From: Thiorhodovibrio winogradskyi
Lineage (GTDB): Bacteria; Pseudomonadota; Gammaproteobacteria; Chromatiales; Chromatiaceae
Reading direction: 5' to 3'
Assembly: GCF_036208045.1 (NCBI RefSeq)
Contig: NZ_CP121472.1
Location: 3,049,531-3,113,530, forward strand
Length of the DNA stretch: 64,000 nt
The translations under genes were made by a program, and so were the position numbers. Every line of letters starts with the position of its first letter. Position 1 is the stretch's first letter. Under the pieces are notes generated by a model, which ran no database searches, was not told the origin of the DNA, and saw only the letters and a list, made by a program, of their open reading frames with translations. This document shows positions 48,926 to 59,187 of this stretch, in pieces.

Positions 48926-49789
48926 ATGAAATGGATCATTGGCTCCCTGCTAACCCTCGCGATACTGGCAACCGCCAGCTGTGCCTGGCTCGGTACAACC
49001 TGGAGCCACCCCAAAGACGCAGCGACCGCCGCCGCTTCGCTGTCCGAGGCGCCTTTGTCCGAGCCTCCTCAATCCGAAAAGATCCAAGTCAGCGCGCAGC
49101 AACTCGAACTGGCCGTCGGGCCCCCGCTCGAATACCGAACCTTCAAACCCAAAAGCACACACGCGCCACATCAGTCCAGACGAGTCGGCCACAAACCCTG
49201 GGTCATTCTGGCTCATGGCTTTCTGCGCGACCAGCGCCACATGCAAGGGCTGGCCATGGCACTGGCAGAGGCGGGTTTTCCCGTTGCCACCCTGAACTCG
49301 CGCCACGACTCGCCCATCTCTGGCGGCCATGTCGCCCATGGTCGGGACATGATCGCACTGGCGCGAGAACTCGGCACCGAGCGCGTGATTTACGCAGGCT
49401 TTTCCGCCGGCGGACTGGCGGCCCTGCTGGCCGCGAGCTCCGACCCAAAGGCGAGCGGACTGCTTACGCTCGATCTGGTCGACAGCCAGGGTCTCGGGCG
49501 CCAAGCCGCCAAAAGTCTCGGGGTGCCGCTGATCGCACTGACGGGCGCGCCCAGCAACTGCAATGCCAACAACAATACCTCCCCCATTTACCAGAGCGCC
49601 TCCGCCATCAGCCTGACGCGGATTCCTCAAGCCAGCCACTGCGATTTTGAAGCACCCAGCGATTGGCTATGCCGCCTGGTCTGCCAACAACCGTCCCGGC
49701 AGACCAAGGAGCAGGCCGAGCCAAGCAGACTTCAGCAGGACATCATCCAAAGTGCCGTTGCCGGCATCCGCCAATTGGCTGACTCATGA
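48926..49789 (+). CDS. Exported alpha/beta hydrolase family protein
   Basis: A 287-residue protein with an N-terminal hydrophobic segment (KWIIGSLLTLAILATASCA) that may be a signal peptide or a weak lipobox at the cysteine. The hydrolase core has VILAHGFLRDQRHMQGLAMA, the nucleophile elbow YAGFSAGGLAALLAA with Ser, and the late histidine in QASHCDFE. It resembles dienelactone-hydrolase-like chlorophyllase/lipase relatives; the substrate is unknown. An upstream start at 48890 is also possible. It overlaps the end of the lipocalin gene by six bases on the opposite strand. Confidence 0.8.
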   Translation: MKWIIGSLLTLAILATASCAWLGTTWSHPKDAATAAASLSEAPLSEPPQSEKIQVSAQQLELAVGPPLEYRTFKPKSTHAPHQSRRVGHKPWVILAHGFLRDQRHMQGLAMALAEAGFPVATLNSRHDSPISGGHVAHGRDMIALARELGTERVIYAGFSAGGLAALLAASSDPKASGLLTLDLVDSQGLGRQAAKSLGVPLIALTGAPSNCNANNNTSPIYQSASAISLTRIPQASHCDFEAPSDWLCRLVCQQPSRQTKEQAEPSRLQQDIIQSAVAGIRQLADS

Positions 49790-50497
49790 TCTAGAGGATG
49801 GGGGCTCACCAAGCCCCGGGGCGCGAGCATCGCCGTCGCCGGTTGCCTCCAACCCCGCCGCATCCTGGCGCGTGCGCAAAAAACTCGCCGCCGGAAAACC
49901 CTTGTCGCCAAATTCGCTCAACCAGCGATCCACCAGGGCATCCTTCGCCAGCGGATCGCGCGCCAAGACCCAAGCGCGAGTCTTGGTGGGCTGACCGATG
50001 AGCGCATAGTCATAGTCGGCGCCCAGGCCGATGATCCAATAATCATCCCAGAACACATAAACCCCATAGAGCATGCGGAAGCTGATTTGCAACCGCGCGT
50101 TGCGACCATAGTCCAACACCCGCGCCACCCCCTTGGCCTCGCTAATGCGCCCATCGCGGTAGCGGCAGCGGTTGCTGACATGCACCATGCCGTCTTCGCC
50201 AAGACGGTAATCGGCGACCACGTTATCGACACAGCGGCGCTCGGTAAAATAAGGCAGCCGCGCCATCTCATACCAGCGCCCCATGAAGCGCGGCAGGTCG
50301 ACCCGATCCACGGTCGAGGGCGCGGTGAGATACACCTTGGGCTTGCGCAGTTCGGTGCTGACAATGACATCCGCCCCATCGGCATCGCGCCGATGGGGCG
50401 GAGCGGCATAAATATCGCGCTCGCGCGCGAGGGCACCGCGACCCGCCCGGCGTCGAACCTGGGTTTTACCCCCATCGGAGTGTCCGGAAGACTTCAT
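49784..50497 (-). CDS. Lipocalin-family protein (Blc-like)
   Basis: A 237-residue protein. The lipocalin fold starts at about residue 62 with DLPRFMGRWYEMARLP, the family GxW motif, followed by FTERRCVDNVVADYRL, a second cysteine in VSNRCRYRDG, and YDYALIGQPTKTRAWVLAR. Blc binds lysophospholipids at the outer membrane in E. coli. Here the first 60 residues are basic and lack an export signal, so the true start or localisation is uncertain. Confidence 0.85.
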   Translation of the reverse strand: MKSSGHSDGGKTQVRRRAGRGALARERDIYAAPPHRRDADGADVIVSTELRKPKVYLTAPSTVDRVDLPRFMGRWYEMARLPYFTERRCVDNVVADYRLGEDGMVHVSNRCRYRDGRISEAKGVARVLDYGRNARLQISFRMLYGVYVFWDDYWIIGLGADYDYALIGQPTKTRAWVLARDPLAKDALVDRWLSEFGDKGFPAASFLRTRQDAAGLEATGDGDARAPGLGEPPSSRS

Positions 50498-50637
50498 ATC
50501 CCTCTCTGCAAACGGTTCTTAAAAAAACGCCGCTGAAAACGCGGGCGATCATCCGGGTGGCGGGCCGGGTATCGAGCCAAGTATCAGGCCAATCTTCGCT
50601 ATACTAGCGGATTTTTGCCGCCACCGATGGCCGAACC

Positions 50638-51690
50638 ATGAGTTACGCAACCGACGATCTGCGCATCCGCGACATTACCGAGGTGATCGCGCCCGAGGAA
50701 CTGCATCGGCAGTTTCCCATTACCGAGGAGGTGGCGGAGAGCGTTTGTCGCACCCGCGCCGAGATTCAACGCATTTTGCACGGCGAGGACGACCGCCTGC
50801 TGGTGGTCGCGGGCCCTTGCTCCGTGCACGATCCCAATGCCGCGCTGGAATATGGCGAGCGGCTGCTGGCCGCGCGCCAGGAGCTGGCGGAGCATCTGCT
50901 GGTGGTGATGCGGGTGTATTTCGAAAAACCCCGCACCACGGTCGGCTGGAAAGGCCTGATCAACGACCCGGACCTGGACAACAGCTTCGCCATCAACAAG
51001 GGCCTGGGGTTGGCGCGCAAGCTGCTCATCGACCTCAACCGCCTGGGGATACCCGGCGGGACCGAATTTCTCGATCTGATCAGCCCCCAGTACGTTGCCG
51101 ATCTGGTGAGCTGGGGCGCCATCGGCGCGCGCACCACGGAGAGCCAGGGCCACCGCGAGCTGGCCTCGGGTCTCTCCTGTCCGGTCGGCTTCAAGAATGC
51201 CACCGACGGCAGCGTGAAAGTCGCCATCGACGCCATTCACGCCGCGGCCCGTCCGCATGTGTTCATGTCCGTGACCAAACAGGGGCACTCGGCCATCTTT
51301 AGCACCGCTGGCAACGAGGACACCCACATTATCCTGCGCGGCGGCGGCCGCCCAAACTACGACACTGAAAGCGTGAAAATCGCCGCCGATGCCATTATCG
51401 AATCCGGCATCGCGCCCAAGATCATGATCGACTTTAGCCACGCCAACAGCCGTAAAAAGCCCGAGAACCAAGTCCAGGTCTGCAACGATGTGGCGCGTCA
51501 GATCGCCCGCGGCAATGCGCACATCATGGGCGCCATGATCGAGAGTCACCTGGTCGGTGGCCGCCAGGATCTGACCGCCGCACGGGATCTGGTCTACGGC
51601 CAAAGTATCACCGACGGTTGCGTGTCATGGGACCAGACCCTGCCAATGCTGCATGAACTGGCCAATGCGGTGGAGCAACGGCGGGCCTAG
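50638..51690 (+). CDS. aroG: 3-deoxy-7-phosphoheptulonate synthase (DAHP synthase, class I)
   Basis: First step of the shikimate pathway, joining phosphoenolpyruvate and erythrose 4-phosphate. The 350 residues match the AroF/G/H type: VVAGPCSVHDPNAALEY, YFEKPRTTVGWKGLINDP, TEFLDLISPQYVADLVSWGA, GFKNATDGSVKVA and IMIDFSHANSRKKPENQ with metal ligands. The symbol is given for the family; which amino acid controls it cannot be read with certainty. A TATACT-like box is at 50595-50600. Confidence 0.94.
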   Translation: MSYATDDLRIRDITEVIAPEELHRQFPITEEVAESVCRTRAEIQRILHGEDDRLLVVAGPCSVHDPNAALEYGERLLAARQELAEHLLVVMRVYFEKPRTTVGWKGLINDPDLDNSFAINKGLGLARKLLIDLNRLGIPGGTEFLDLISPQYVADLVSWGAIGARTTESQGHRELASGLSCPVGFKNATDGSVKVAIDAIHAAARPHVFMSVTKQGHSAIFSTAGNEDTHIILRGGGRPNYDTESVKIAADAIIESGIAPKIMIDFSHANSRKKPENQVQVCNDVARQIARGNAHIMGAMIESHLVGGRQDLTAARDLVYGQSITDGCVSWDQTLPMLHELANAVEQRRA

Positions 51691-51932
51691 AACGCTGGTT
51701 CCGGTGCGGATTCAGGCGCACCGTGCCATTGCGACGGGCAGCAACCAGATCCGCCATCGCGCTGGCCATGCCGCCAAGAAGCATTAGAATCAGGCGCGGC
51801 CCGGGCACCAAAGGCTGCCGCCTGATGCCTCTGCCCCTTGAGTTCCCCCAGTCGATGCATACCTTTTAGGTCAACCTGTCCTTTTAGCTCAGCTTATCCA
51901 TCCCTGCACGACAACGACTTTGGAGGTCCATC

Positions 51933-52514
51933 ATGGCACACGAACTCCCCGCCCTGCCTTACGCGAAGAACGCCCTCGAGCCCGTCATTTCGGCCGAGAC
52001 CATCGACTTTCACTATGGCAAGCATCATCAGACCTATGTCACCAACCTCAACAACCTGATCAAGGGCACGGAATTCGAGAGCCTTTCGCTCGAAGACATT
52101 ATCAAGAAGGCCTCGGGCGGCATCTTCAACAACGCCGCCCAGGTGTGGAACCACAGCTTCTATTGGAACTGCCTCAGCCCAACGGGTGGTGGCACGCCCA
52201 GCGGCGCCCTGGCCGATGCCATCAATGCCAAGTTTGGCGGTTTCGAAGACTTCAAGAAAGATTTCTCGGCCTCCGCGGCCGGTAACTTCGGCTCCGGCTG
52301 GACCTGGCTGGTCAAGAATGCCGATGGCAGTGTGGAGATCATGAACACCTCCAATGCCGCCACCCCCATGACCGAGGGCAAGACCGCCCTGCTGACCGTT
52401 GACGTGTGGGAGCATGCCTACTACATCGACTATCGCAACGCGCGGCCCAAATATCTCGAGGCAATTTGGGACAAGATTGACTGGGATTTTGTCAGTCAGA
52501 ATTTCACGGGCTAA
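51933..52514 (+). CDS. sodB: Superoxide dismutase, iron type
   Basis: Converts superoxide to oxygen and peroxide in the cytosol. The 193 residues are of SodB length. Metal ligands are in [10 protein letters not shown] (His), [12 protein letters not shown] (His), and [20 protein letters not shown] (Asp and His). [11 protein letters not shown] and the Gln/Gly pattern favour iron over manganese. The ribosome-binding site GGAGG is eight bases before the ATG. Confidence 0.96.
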   Translation: MAHELPALPYAKNALEPVISAETIDFHYGKHHQTYVTNLNNLIKGTEFESLSLEDIIKKASGGIFNNAAQVWNHSFYWNCLSPTGGGTPSGALADAINAKFGGFEDFKKDFSASAAGNFGSGWTWLVKNADGSVEIMNTSNAATPMTEGKTALLTVDVWEHAYYIDYRNARPKYLEAIWDKIDWDFVSQNFTG

Positions 52515-52679
52515 CGCGCGTCCTTTCTGACGTTGGCAAAACTGGTCATCGGCGAATTTCTCGCCAGACCAGAGTAAGCGGAGAAGGCAAGGCAGAGCAC
52601 TCCAGGATTGTCCTCGGCTCCTTCTCCGCGCTCTGGCTTCAGCATGGGGCTTCAGCATGGGCGCGGACAGTCAATCGCC

Positions 52680-53471
52680 TCAGTCGCTACCGAGTCTAGC
52701 CTGCCGTCCCGGCCAGTCAATCCAATACAGGTGACTCCAACCCTTGCCCGTCACATAGAGCCGTCTCTGATCCGCATCCCAGGCAATCCCATTGAGCACG
52801 AACTCTTCTCCGGTCTGACCACTGCGCTGAACGGCCTCGGTCAGGTCCAGCCACTGCCGCACCACACCCGTATCTGGGTCGATCACAGCAATGCGGTGGC
52901 TTTTCCAAACATTTGCCAACAAGACGTCATCCACCCATTCAAGCTCGTTAAGGTGACGGACATCTTGCCCCTGGTCAACGGCGGTCACTGTCCGGAGTGG
53001 CTCGAAGGTATTTGGATCACGGAAGGTCAAGCGTGCGCTCCCATCGCTGGTTACCATGCGCTGTCCATGGCAGGCAATGCCCCAGCCCTGACCTTGATAC
53101 CGAAAGTCGCCGATCTTGCCTAGGGTGACAGGGTCATAACGCAGAGCCAAGCCACTGGTCCAGGTGAGTTGCACCACCTCATCCCCACACAGATCGGCTC
53201 CCTCGGCAAATAAACGCGGCGCTAGCCAGCGCACGGCGAGCTTTTCCCCGCTGGCAAGTTCGGTGATCAGCAGCCGCGATTGGCCGCGCAGACCCGTGCT
53301 CTCATAGAGTCGCCCCCGGTACAGAAAGAGCCCCTGGGTAAAAAGGCCTTGGTCATGGGGAAAATCACCCAGGATTCTCGGCGCCAGAACCGGCGCCGTT
53401 TCGGCAATAACAGGACCGACCTGGCTTACAAGCCAGGGTAACAAGGCGCAACAGAGCGAGAAGAGAGGCAG
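52680..53471 (-). CDS. Glutaminyl-peptide cyclotransferase, exported
   Basis: Forms N-terminal pyroglutamate on exported proteins; the bacterial family is a five-bladed beta-propeller. From the ATG at 53471 the protein has 263 residues, with an N-terminal signal (LFSLCCALLPWLVSQVG). Typical segments are PHDQGLFTQGLFLYRGRLYE with STGLRGQS following, LNELEWVDDVLLANVWKS and GIAWDADQRRLYVTGK. The frame is open to 53528 but the signal supports the shorter form. Confidence 0.88.
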   Translation of the reverse strand: MPLFSLCCALLPWLVSQVGPVIAETAPVLAPRILGDFPHDQGLFTQGLFLYRGRLYESTGLRGQSRLLITELASGEKLAVRWLAPRLFAEGADLCGDEVVQLTWTSGLALRYDPVTLGKIGDFRYQGQGWGIACHGQRMVTSDGSARLTFRDPNTFEPLRTVTAVDQGQDVRHLNELEWVDDVLLANVWKSHRIAVIDPDTGVVRQWLDLTEAVQRSGQTGEEFVLNGIAWDADQRRLYVTGKGWSHLYWIDWPGRQARLGSD

Positions 53472-53705
53472 CATATCCAGTGTCTCGCGGTGGCTCGCCG
53501 CAGCCAGGACGAGTTTGTCTGTGACCAAACCACCCGGCCGCGCCGGCCGCGCTTGGCCCGATACAGCGCTTGGTCGGCGGCTTATTGGCGCAAGCTTAGG
53601 CGATCAGATGCCGGCTGCCAACACGCATGGCTGGCAAAAAGCGACCCGGCGCCCATTCAGGCTATACTCGCGTCTTCAACCGCCCCCTCATCCATGGAGA
53701 ACCTC

Positions 53706-54644
53706 ATGCCAGTTGTATCCGGTCAAGAGCCCGTCGGCCTGCCCAACACAGCTCCCAAGAAGGCCAGCCGCGCGGCAAAAGACTTACCCAAGGCGCTCGA
53801 TGCCCCGCGCGCGCGCTTCGCCAGCCAAGGTCTGCCAGAACTCAATTACTACGTCGATGGTCCGGCCAATGCCGAGCCTGTCCTGTTGCTGCACAGCATC
53901 AACGCCGCGCCCAGTGCCTTCGAAATGAAACCGCTGTTCGATCATTACCGCGCCAACCGGCGCGTCTATGCGCTCGAGCTACCCGGATTTGGCTTTTCTG
54001 ATCGCGGCAAACGCGTCTACTCCCCTGAACTCTACGCGGACGTGATTCGCGCCTTTCTGACCGAGGTTGTCCGCGCACCCGCCGACGTCATCTGTTACTC
54101 CTTGAGTTCTGAATTCGCCGCCCGCGCCGCCTTGCAGGCACCCGCGGCCTTTCGCCGTCTGGTGCTACTCTCGCCCACCGGCTTCTCGCCACGGCGCCTG
54201 CCAAGCGCCGAGGCGGGTCGGCGTTTGCATCGGCTGTTTAATCTGCCTGGATTTGGTCCGGCGCTCTACGCGCTGGTGACCACCCGCCCGAGCGTGCGTT
54301 ACTTCATGAAACTCAGCTTTGTCACCTCCCCGCCCGAGGAGCTGATCGACTACGCCTACGCCACCGCGCATCAGCCCGGCGCCCGCCATGCACCTTTTTA
54401 TTTTTTATCTGGCCAACTCTTCACTCCGAACCCCGTCGAGCAGCTCTACGCCAAGCTCGAGCTGCCAGTGCTGGTGATTCATGATCGCGATGCCAACGTG
54501 AATTTCGACCTACTACCCGCCCTGATCGAAAAACACGGCAACTGGCAGGCGACCAGGGTCGAACCAACCCTAGGCATGCCCCAATGGGAGCAACCGGTAA
54601 AGACCATCGCCGCCATTGATGCCTTCTGGCAGGCGCACGCCTGA
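53706..54644 (+). CDS. Alpha/beta hydrolase fold protein
   Basis: A 312-residue cytosolic hydrolase. PVLLLHSINAAPSAFEM forms the oxyanion region, ALELPGFGFSDRGKRVY follows, and CYSLSSEFAARAAL stands where the nucleophile elbow is expected (YSLSSE in place of GxSxG), so catalysis may be altered. VIHDRDANVNFDLL could hold the acid; the C-terminal histidine usually found is not obvious (LGMPQWEQP). The start is taken at 53706, because GGAG lies six bases before it; 53694 is possible. A TATACT box lies at 53663. Confidence 0.8.
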   Translation: MPVVSGQEPVGLPNTAPKKASRAAKDLPKALDAPRARFASQGLPELNYYVDGPANAEPVLLLHSINAAPSAFEMKPLFDHYRANRRVYALELPGFGFSDRGKRVYSPELYADVIRAFLTEVVRAPADVICYSLSSEFAARAALQAPAAFRRLVLLSPTGFSPRRLPSAEAGRRLHRLFNLPGFGPALYALVTTRPSVRYFMKLSFVTSPPEELIDYAYATAHQPGARHAPFYFLSGQLFTPNPVEQLYAKLELPVLVIHDRDANVNFDLLPALIEKHGNWQATRVEPTLGMPQWEQPVKTIAAIDAFWQAHA

Positions 54645-54858
54645 TGCACCGCGCCAAGAGCGACGCCTCGGCAAGACCCGGCGCCGGTGCTTTCTTGATC
54701 GACCAGAAAGCCATTAGAATCGCCGCTGGCCTGGCACCTTGCGATTGGAACCGGCGCTCGCGCCCTTGCTGCTTGGGCGCGCTTGGCGCCACCCCTTTCG
54801 CATCGCAGGCATAGTCTGCCATTGGCTCTATTCATCTTCCCAGCCGACGGTTTTTTGC

Positions 54859-56343
54859 GTGGAATCTTTTCAGCTCGACATCGATAACGCGCGCCCCGGA
54901 CCCTGCCACCTGGCGTCGGCGTCCCAAGAGCCGCGCCAGGACTGGACACCCGCCGCCAAAGCTGTGATGAAACAGCTCCAGGATCGGTTGGCGCGGGATA
55001 TCGCTCGCCTGCCGCTCGGGCGCACCCAGGCAGGACCCCATGCGCTCACCTCGCTGATTCTCGAGCTACCACGGCGGCCCAATGCCATCGCTCAGCTGCC
55101 CGGAACGCAGTTTCAACTGCTGCATCCGCAAGGCGATGGTCTGCGCGCGGGTTATGGTTTGGCGGCGCAATGGGAAGCGCAGGGATCGGATCGCCTGAGC
55201 ACTCTCGCCAGAGTCACGCGTGAGTGGCCGGCGTGCTGGGAACAAGGGGATCCTGACGGCACAGGTCTGCGGGCCTTTGCGCTACTTGGCTTTGCCGCCG
55301 CTCCCGAGCCAGCGCTCACCCCGGAAGAGCATCTCCCCAACGCCTTGCTCTGGGTTCCGGATATCGCCCTGCGGCAGACCGAGGAGCAAGCCGCGCTCAT
55401 TTTCAGCGCCCAACAGCAGCAAGGGCGCGCTAGCGTACATGCGCGCTGGCATCGGCTGCTTGAAGACCTGATCCCGGGGCTCTTTGCCCCACCGCGCCGG
55501 CCGGCACTGGTCACCCGCGTGGCGGCCGAATTCACCGAGCCAGAGCAAAGCCAGTGGGCGCGCCTGGTCGAGCAAGCACTCGAGTGCATTCATGCCGAGA
55601 ACTTGCAAAAAGTTGTCCTCTCGCGCCGACTGGGCGTGAAGGGCAGCCGGTCTTTCGATATCGCGCGCCTGCTCGACGTGCTGGCCGCCGTGTTTCCGTC
55701 CTGCCAGATCATCAATCTGCGCCGCGGCGACCAAAGCTTTGTCGCCGCCACCCCCGAGCGCCTGCTTCATCTGCGCGACGGACGCGTCGCGGTCGATGCC
55801 ATCGCCGGCACCACCAGCCACTCTGATTGCGAGGACCGCAACCTGGCCCTGGGCGAGGAATTGCTGCGCTCGGAGAAGAATCTGCGTGAGCACGGCTTTG
55901 TGGTCGAGGCCGTTGCCCAGGCATTGGCTTCCAGCTGTCGCTCCATCAAGATCCCCAGGCAACCGCGACTCATGCGACTGCGCAATGCACAGCATCTGTG
56001 GAGTCCCATCACGGCTGAAATCAACCCGGGCACCGGTCTGTTCAACCTGGCCGAACAACTCCACCCCACGCCGGCCACCAATGGCCAGCCCCGACTGGCA
56101 GCGCACCAGTGGCTGCGGGCACAGGAGCCTTTCTCTCGCGGCTGGTACACCGGTGCGGCTGGTTTTATCGAACCCGACAACAGCGGTGAACTTTGGGTGT
56201 TGTTACGCTGTGCGCGCATCCGCGGCAAACAAGCCGAGCTTTTTGCCGGCGCTGGCATCGTCGCCGGCTCCGACCCAGGGGCGGAATGGGAGGAGACCGA
56301 AACCAAACTGGCCGCCATGCTCACGGCGCTTAGGTTCGCGTGA
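54859..56343 (+). CDS. menF: Isochorismate synthase
   Basis: Converts chorismate to isochorismate, the entry to menaquinone synthesis. The C-terminal chorismate-binding domain is clear: KVVLSRRLGVKG, FVAATPERLLHLRDGRVAVD, AIAGTTSHSDCEDRN, ELLRSEKNLREHGFVVEAV and GWYTGAAGFIEPDNSGE. From the GTG at 54859 it has 494 residues. This start is uncertain, as the frame continues upstream to 54739 with a TTG. The stop overlaps menD by four bases. Confidence 0.92.
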   Translation: MESFQLDIDNARPGPCHLASASQEPRQDWTPAAKAVMKQLQDRLARDIARLPLGRTQAGPHALTSLILELPRRPNAIAQLPGTQFQLLHPQGDGLRAGYGLAAQWEAQGSDRLSTLARVTREWPACWEQGDPDGTGLRAFALLGFAAAPEPALTPEEHLPNALLWVPDIALRQTEEQAALIFSAQQQQGRASVHARWHRLLEDLIPGLFAPPRRPALVTRVAAEFTEPEQSQWARLVEQALECIHAENLQKVVLSRRLGVKGSRSFDIARLLDVLAAVFPSCQIINLRRGDQSFVAATPERLLHLRDGRVAVDAIAGTTSHSDCEDRNLALGEELLRSEKNLREHGFVVEAVAQALASSCRSIKIPRQPRLMRLRNAQHLWSPITAEINPGTGLFNLAEQLHPTPATNGQPRLAAHQWLRAQEPFSRGWYTGAAGFIEPDNSGELWVLLRCARIRGKQAELFAGAGIVAGSDPGAEWEETETKLAAMLTALRFA

Positions 56344-58145
56344 ACCTAGTATCAGCCCCGATGGATGAAGACATCGGCTGCCTGAACTTGCGCTGGTCGC
56401 TGGCGCTCCTTGATGGATTGATCCAGGGCGGACTGCGGCAACTGGTCCTCTCCCCTGGCTCGCGCTCCACCCCGGTGGTGCTGGCCGCGCAGCAACGCCC
56501 CGAGCTCAGCCTGACACCCATTCTCGACGAGCGCAGCGCGGCATTCTTTGCCCTTGGCCTCGCCCGTGCCAGCGGCGCGCCTATCGGTTTGCTGGCCACT
56601 TCTGGCAGCGCGCCGGCGCACTGGTATCCCGCGGTGATCGAGGCCGCCCACTGGGGTCTTGCGCTGGTCTTGCTCTCCGCCGACCGCCCGCCGCTGTCGC
56701 GCAATACCGGCGCCAGTCAGACCATCGATCAGACACGGCTGTTCGGCGCCTTTGTGCGCGAGTTTCATGACATCGGCTTGCCGCATGCCGATGCCAACAG
56801 CCTGAAGGCCGTGCGCGCCCTGGGCTTGCACATGCTTCTGCGCAACCGGGGCAGGCGGGCCGGCCCCCTGCATATCAATCTGCCCTTCAAGGAACCCCTG
56901 ATTCCCGCCGGTGACTGCCTGCCTGGGGAACCACAAGCGCAGGCTTTGCAATGGCCCTTCTTGCTCGGCACTCCAAAGGCGACAAAGCACCCGCCCGGCT
57001 TGAGCAACCAAGACCGCAACCAGGCCAGCATAGAGCCACCATCGGGTCGCGGGCTCATTCTTTGCGGACCCGCCAGCGCGGGTGACGCCAAGGATGCACG
57101 GGCACTTCTCGCCTGCGCGGCGCGCCTTGGCCTGCCGCTGCTCGCCGATCCGCTCTCGGGCGTGCGTTTTCCTTGCCCGCCCGATCAGCCACTCGCCGAG
57201 CCACCGGACGAGACGCTCCAAGCCTGCGTGATACGCCATTATGACGCCCTGCTACGCAACACAGATGTAGCCAACGCGCTCAAACCCGATTGGATTCTGC
57301 GCTTTGGGCTGGCGCCCGTTTCCAAAAGTCTTGGCCAATGGCTCGCCGGCATACCCAGCTGGGTGGTGAACACAGGAGAGCACTGGTGCGACCCAAACCA
57401 GGATGCTTGCGGACTGATCCAGGCAACGCCCGAGGAACTGGCCAGCACCCTCGCCAGTGGGCCGGTCTCCCGCCAACCCGACGCCGACTGGATCAATCTC
57501 TGGCACCTTGCCGAAGAGCAAATCCAAACACTTGCCAATACCCACCTGAAAAAGGGCTCCTGGTGCGAGGCCCAGTTTATCCAGCAATTGCTGCAAGCCA
57601 TTCCGCCCGGTGAAGGGCTGCTGTGCGCCAATTCCCTGCCCATCCGACAACTCGATACCTGGTCCTACTCGCGCCAAGAGCCACTTTGGCTGTTTGGCAA
57701 CCGCGGTGTCAGCGGCATTGACGGTCAACTCTCAACCCTAGCCGGGCTCAATGCCGCTGGCACGCCCACCTGGGGACTGCTTGGGGATCTGTCGTTCTGC
57801 CATGATCTGAGCGGACTCCTGCTGGTCGGCGAGCTGCAACGTCCGGTGGTTGTGATCAACAATGGCGGCGGGCGGATCTTCGATTACCTGCCCCAGCGTG
57901 GCTTGGCCGACTTTGAACGTTACTGGCGCACACCAGTGACGCCGGACCTGGGCGCGCTGGCCCGATCTTTTGGGCTGGCCCACCAGTTGGTCCGCAACGC
58001 ACATGACGCCACCGAGGCTCTAAGCGGGCCATTGACACCCCGCCTGATTGAAGTCCAAATCGACGCCGAGCACAGCCGCCATTTTCATCTCGGGTTCTGG
58101 CAAGCGGTGGCGCGGACCCCTGTCAGCGGCCAGCCCGCGCCCTGA
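56340..58145 (+). CDS. menD: 2-succinyl-5-enolpyruvyl-6-hydroxy-3-cyclohexene-1-carboxylate synthase
   Basis: A thiamine-diphosphate enzyme joining isochorismate with 2-oxoglutarate. The 601 residues have the three-domain ThDP layout: QLVLSPGSRSTPVVLAAQQR and ILDERSAAFFALGLAR with the catalytic Glu, GLLATSGSAPAHWYPAVIEA, and near the C-terminus LFGNRGVSGIDGQLSTLAG with DLSFCHDLSGL and INNGGGRIFDYLPQ for Mg/ThDP. The GTG start overlaps the menF stop (GTGA), indicating translational coupling. Confidence 0.96.
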   Translation: MNLVSAPMDEDIGCLNLRWSLALLDGLIQGGLRQLVLSPGSRSTPVVLAAQQRPELSLTPILDERSAAFFALGLARASGAPIGLLATSGSAPAHWYPAVIEAAHWGLALVLLSADRPPLSRNTGASQTIDQTRLFGAFVREFHDIGLPHADANSLKAVRALGLHMLLRNRGRRAGPLHINLPFKEPLIPAGDCLPGEPQAQALQWPFLLGTPKATKHPPGLSNQDRNQASIEPPSGRGLILCGPASAGDAKDARALLACAARLGLPLLADPLSGVRFPCPPDQPLAEPPDETLQACVIRHYDALLRNTDVANALKPDWILRFGLAPVSKSLGQWLAGIPSWVVNTGEHWCDPNQDACGLIQATPEELASTLASGPVSRQPDADWINLWHLAEEQIQTLANTHLKKGSWCEAQFIQQLLQAIPPGEGLLCANSLPIRQLDTWSYSRQEPLWLFGNRGVSGIDGQLSTLAGLNAAGTPTWGLLGDLSFCHDLSGLLLVGELQRPVVVINNGGGRIFDYLPQRGLADFERYWRTPVTPDLGALARSFGLAHQLVRNAHDATEALSGPLTPRLIEVQIDAEHSRHFHLGFWQAVARTPVSGQPAP

Positions 58146-58239
58146 CTCGTGGACCAATGAGAATCTAAACCCAAATTTGGGCTAAAATCTCAAGGCGATT
58201 TCCTAGACCCACATCTCCCAACTCCAAAAGAGCCAAGCT

Positions 58240-59109
58240 TTGAGCACCCATCGCCATTCCGCCCCCCATGAGACCAATCCCGCCTCGGCCGTGATCTGGC
58301 AACAGCCAGAAGGGCTCGACTACCAGGACATTCTCTACCACCAGGCCGAGGGCATCGCCAAGCTGACCATCAACCGGCCCGAGGTGCGCAATGCCTTCCG
58401 CCCCGAGACCATCCGCGAGCTGATCGACGCCTTTCATCGCGCCCAGCATGATCCGAACATCGGTGTGATCATCCTGACCGGGGCCGGGGATCTGGCCTTT
58501 TCCTCCGGCGGCGATCAGCGCATCCGCGGCGATGGCGGCTATCGCGACCATGCCGGGGCCGAGCATTTGAATGTGCTCGACTTGCAGCGCCAGATCCGCA
58601 CCCTGCCCAAGCCGGTGGTGGCCATGGTGGCCGGTTACGCCATCGGCGGCGGCCATGTGCTGCATCTGGTCTGCGACCTGACCATCTCCGCCGACAATGC
58701 CCGCTTCGGTCAGACCGGCCCACGCGTCGGCAGCTTCGATGCCGGCTTTGGCGCCGGGCTGATGGCGCGCAACGTCGGCATCAAAAAGGCCAAGGAAATC
58801 TGGTTTCTGTGTCGCCAGTACGACGCCCAGGAAGCCCTGGCCATGGGGCTGGTCAATACCGTGGTGCCGCTGGCCGAGCTTGAGGCCGTCACCCTCGACT
58901 GGTGCCGGCAAATGCTGCGCCACTCGCCGACCGCGCTGCGAGTGCTCAAGGCATCCTTCAATGCCGATACCGATGGCCTGGCCGGCATTCAGGAACTGGC
59001 CGGCAATGCCACCGGGCTTTATTATCAGACGCCCGAGGCGCAGGAAGGCCGCAATGCCTATCTGGAGAAACGCCCGCCGGATTTTTCCCGCTTTCCGCGC
59101 CGTGCCTGA
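58240..59109 (+). CDS. menB: 1,4-dihydroxy-2-naphthoyl-CoA synthase
   Basis: Crotonase-fold enzyme that closes the naphthoate ring. The 289 residues show [16 protein letters not shown], the MenB-specific [18 protein letters not shown] loop, [19 protein letters not shown] and [20 protein letters not shown]. The start is TTG at 58240; no in-frame ATG occurs before the core domain, so a rare start is required. No clear ribosome-binding site is seen. It is 94 bp after menD. Confidence 0.95.
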   Translation: MSTHRHSAPHETNPASAVIWQQPEGLDYQDILYHQAEGIAKLTINRPEVRNAFRPETIRELIDAFHRAQHDPNIGVIILTGAGDLAFSSGGDQRIRGDGGYRDHAGAEHLNVLDLQRQIRTLPKPVVAMVAGYAIGGGHVLHLVCDLTISADNARFGQTGPRVGSFDAGFGAGLMARNVGIKKAKEIWFLCRQYDAQEALAMGLVNTVVPLAELEAVTLDWCRQMLRHSPTALRVLKASFNADTDGLAGIQELAGNATGLYYQTPEAQEGRNAYLEKRPPDFSRFPRRA

Positions 59110-59187
59110 GCCTTCTGACCTGGCGGCACGCGCCCGCGCCAGAGAAAGCCTGATCCCCCGCAGTCCATTCCCGAGACCAAGCGCGCC

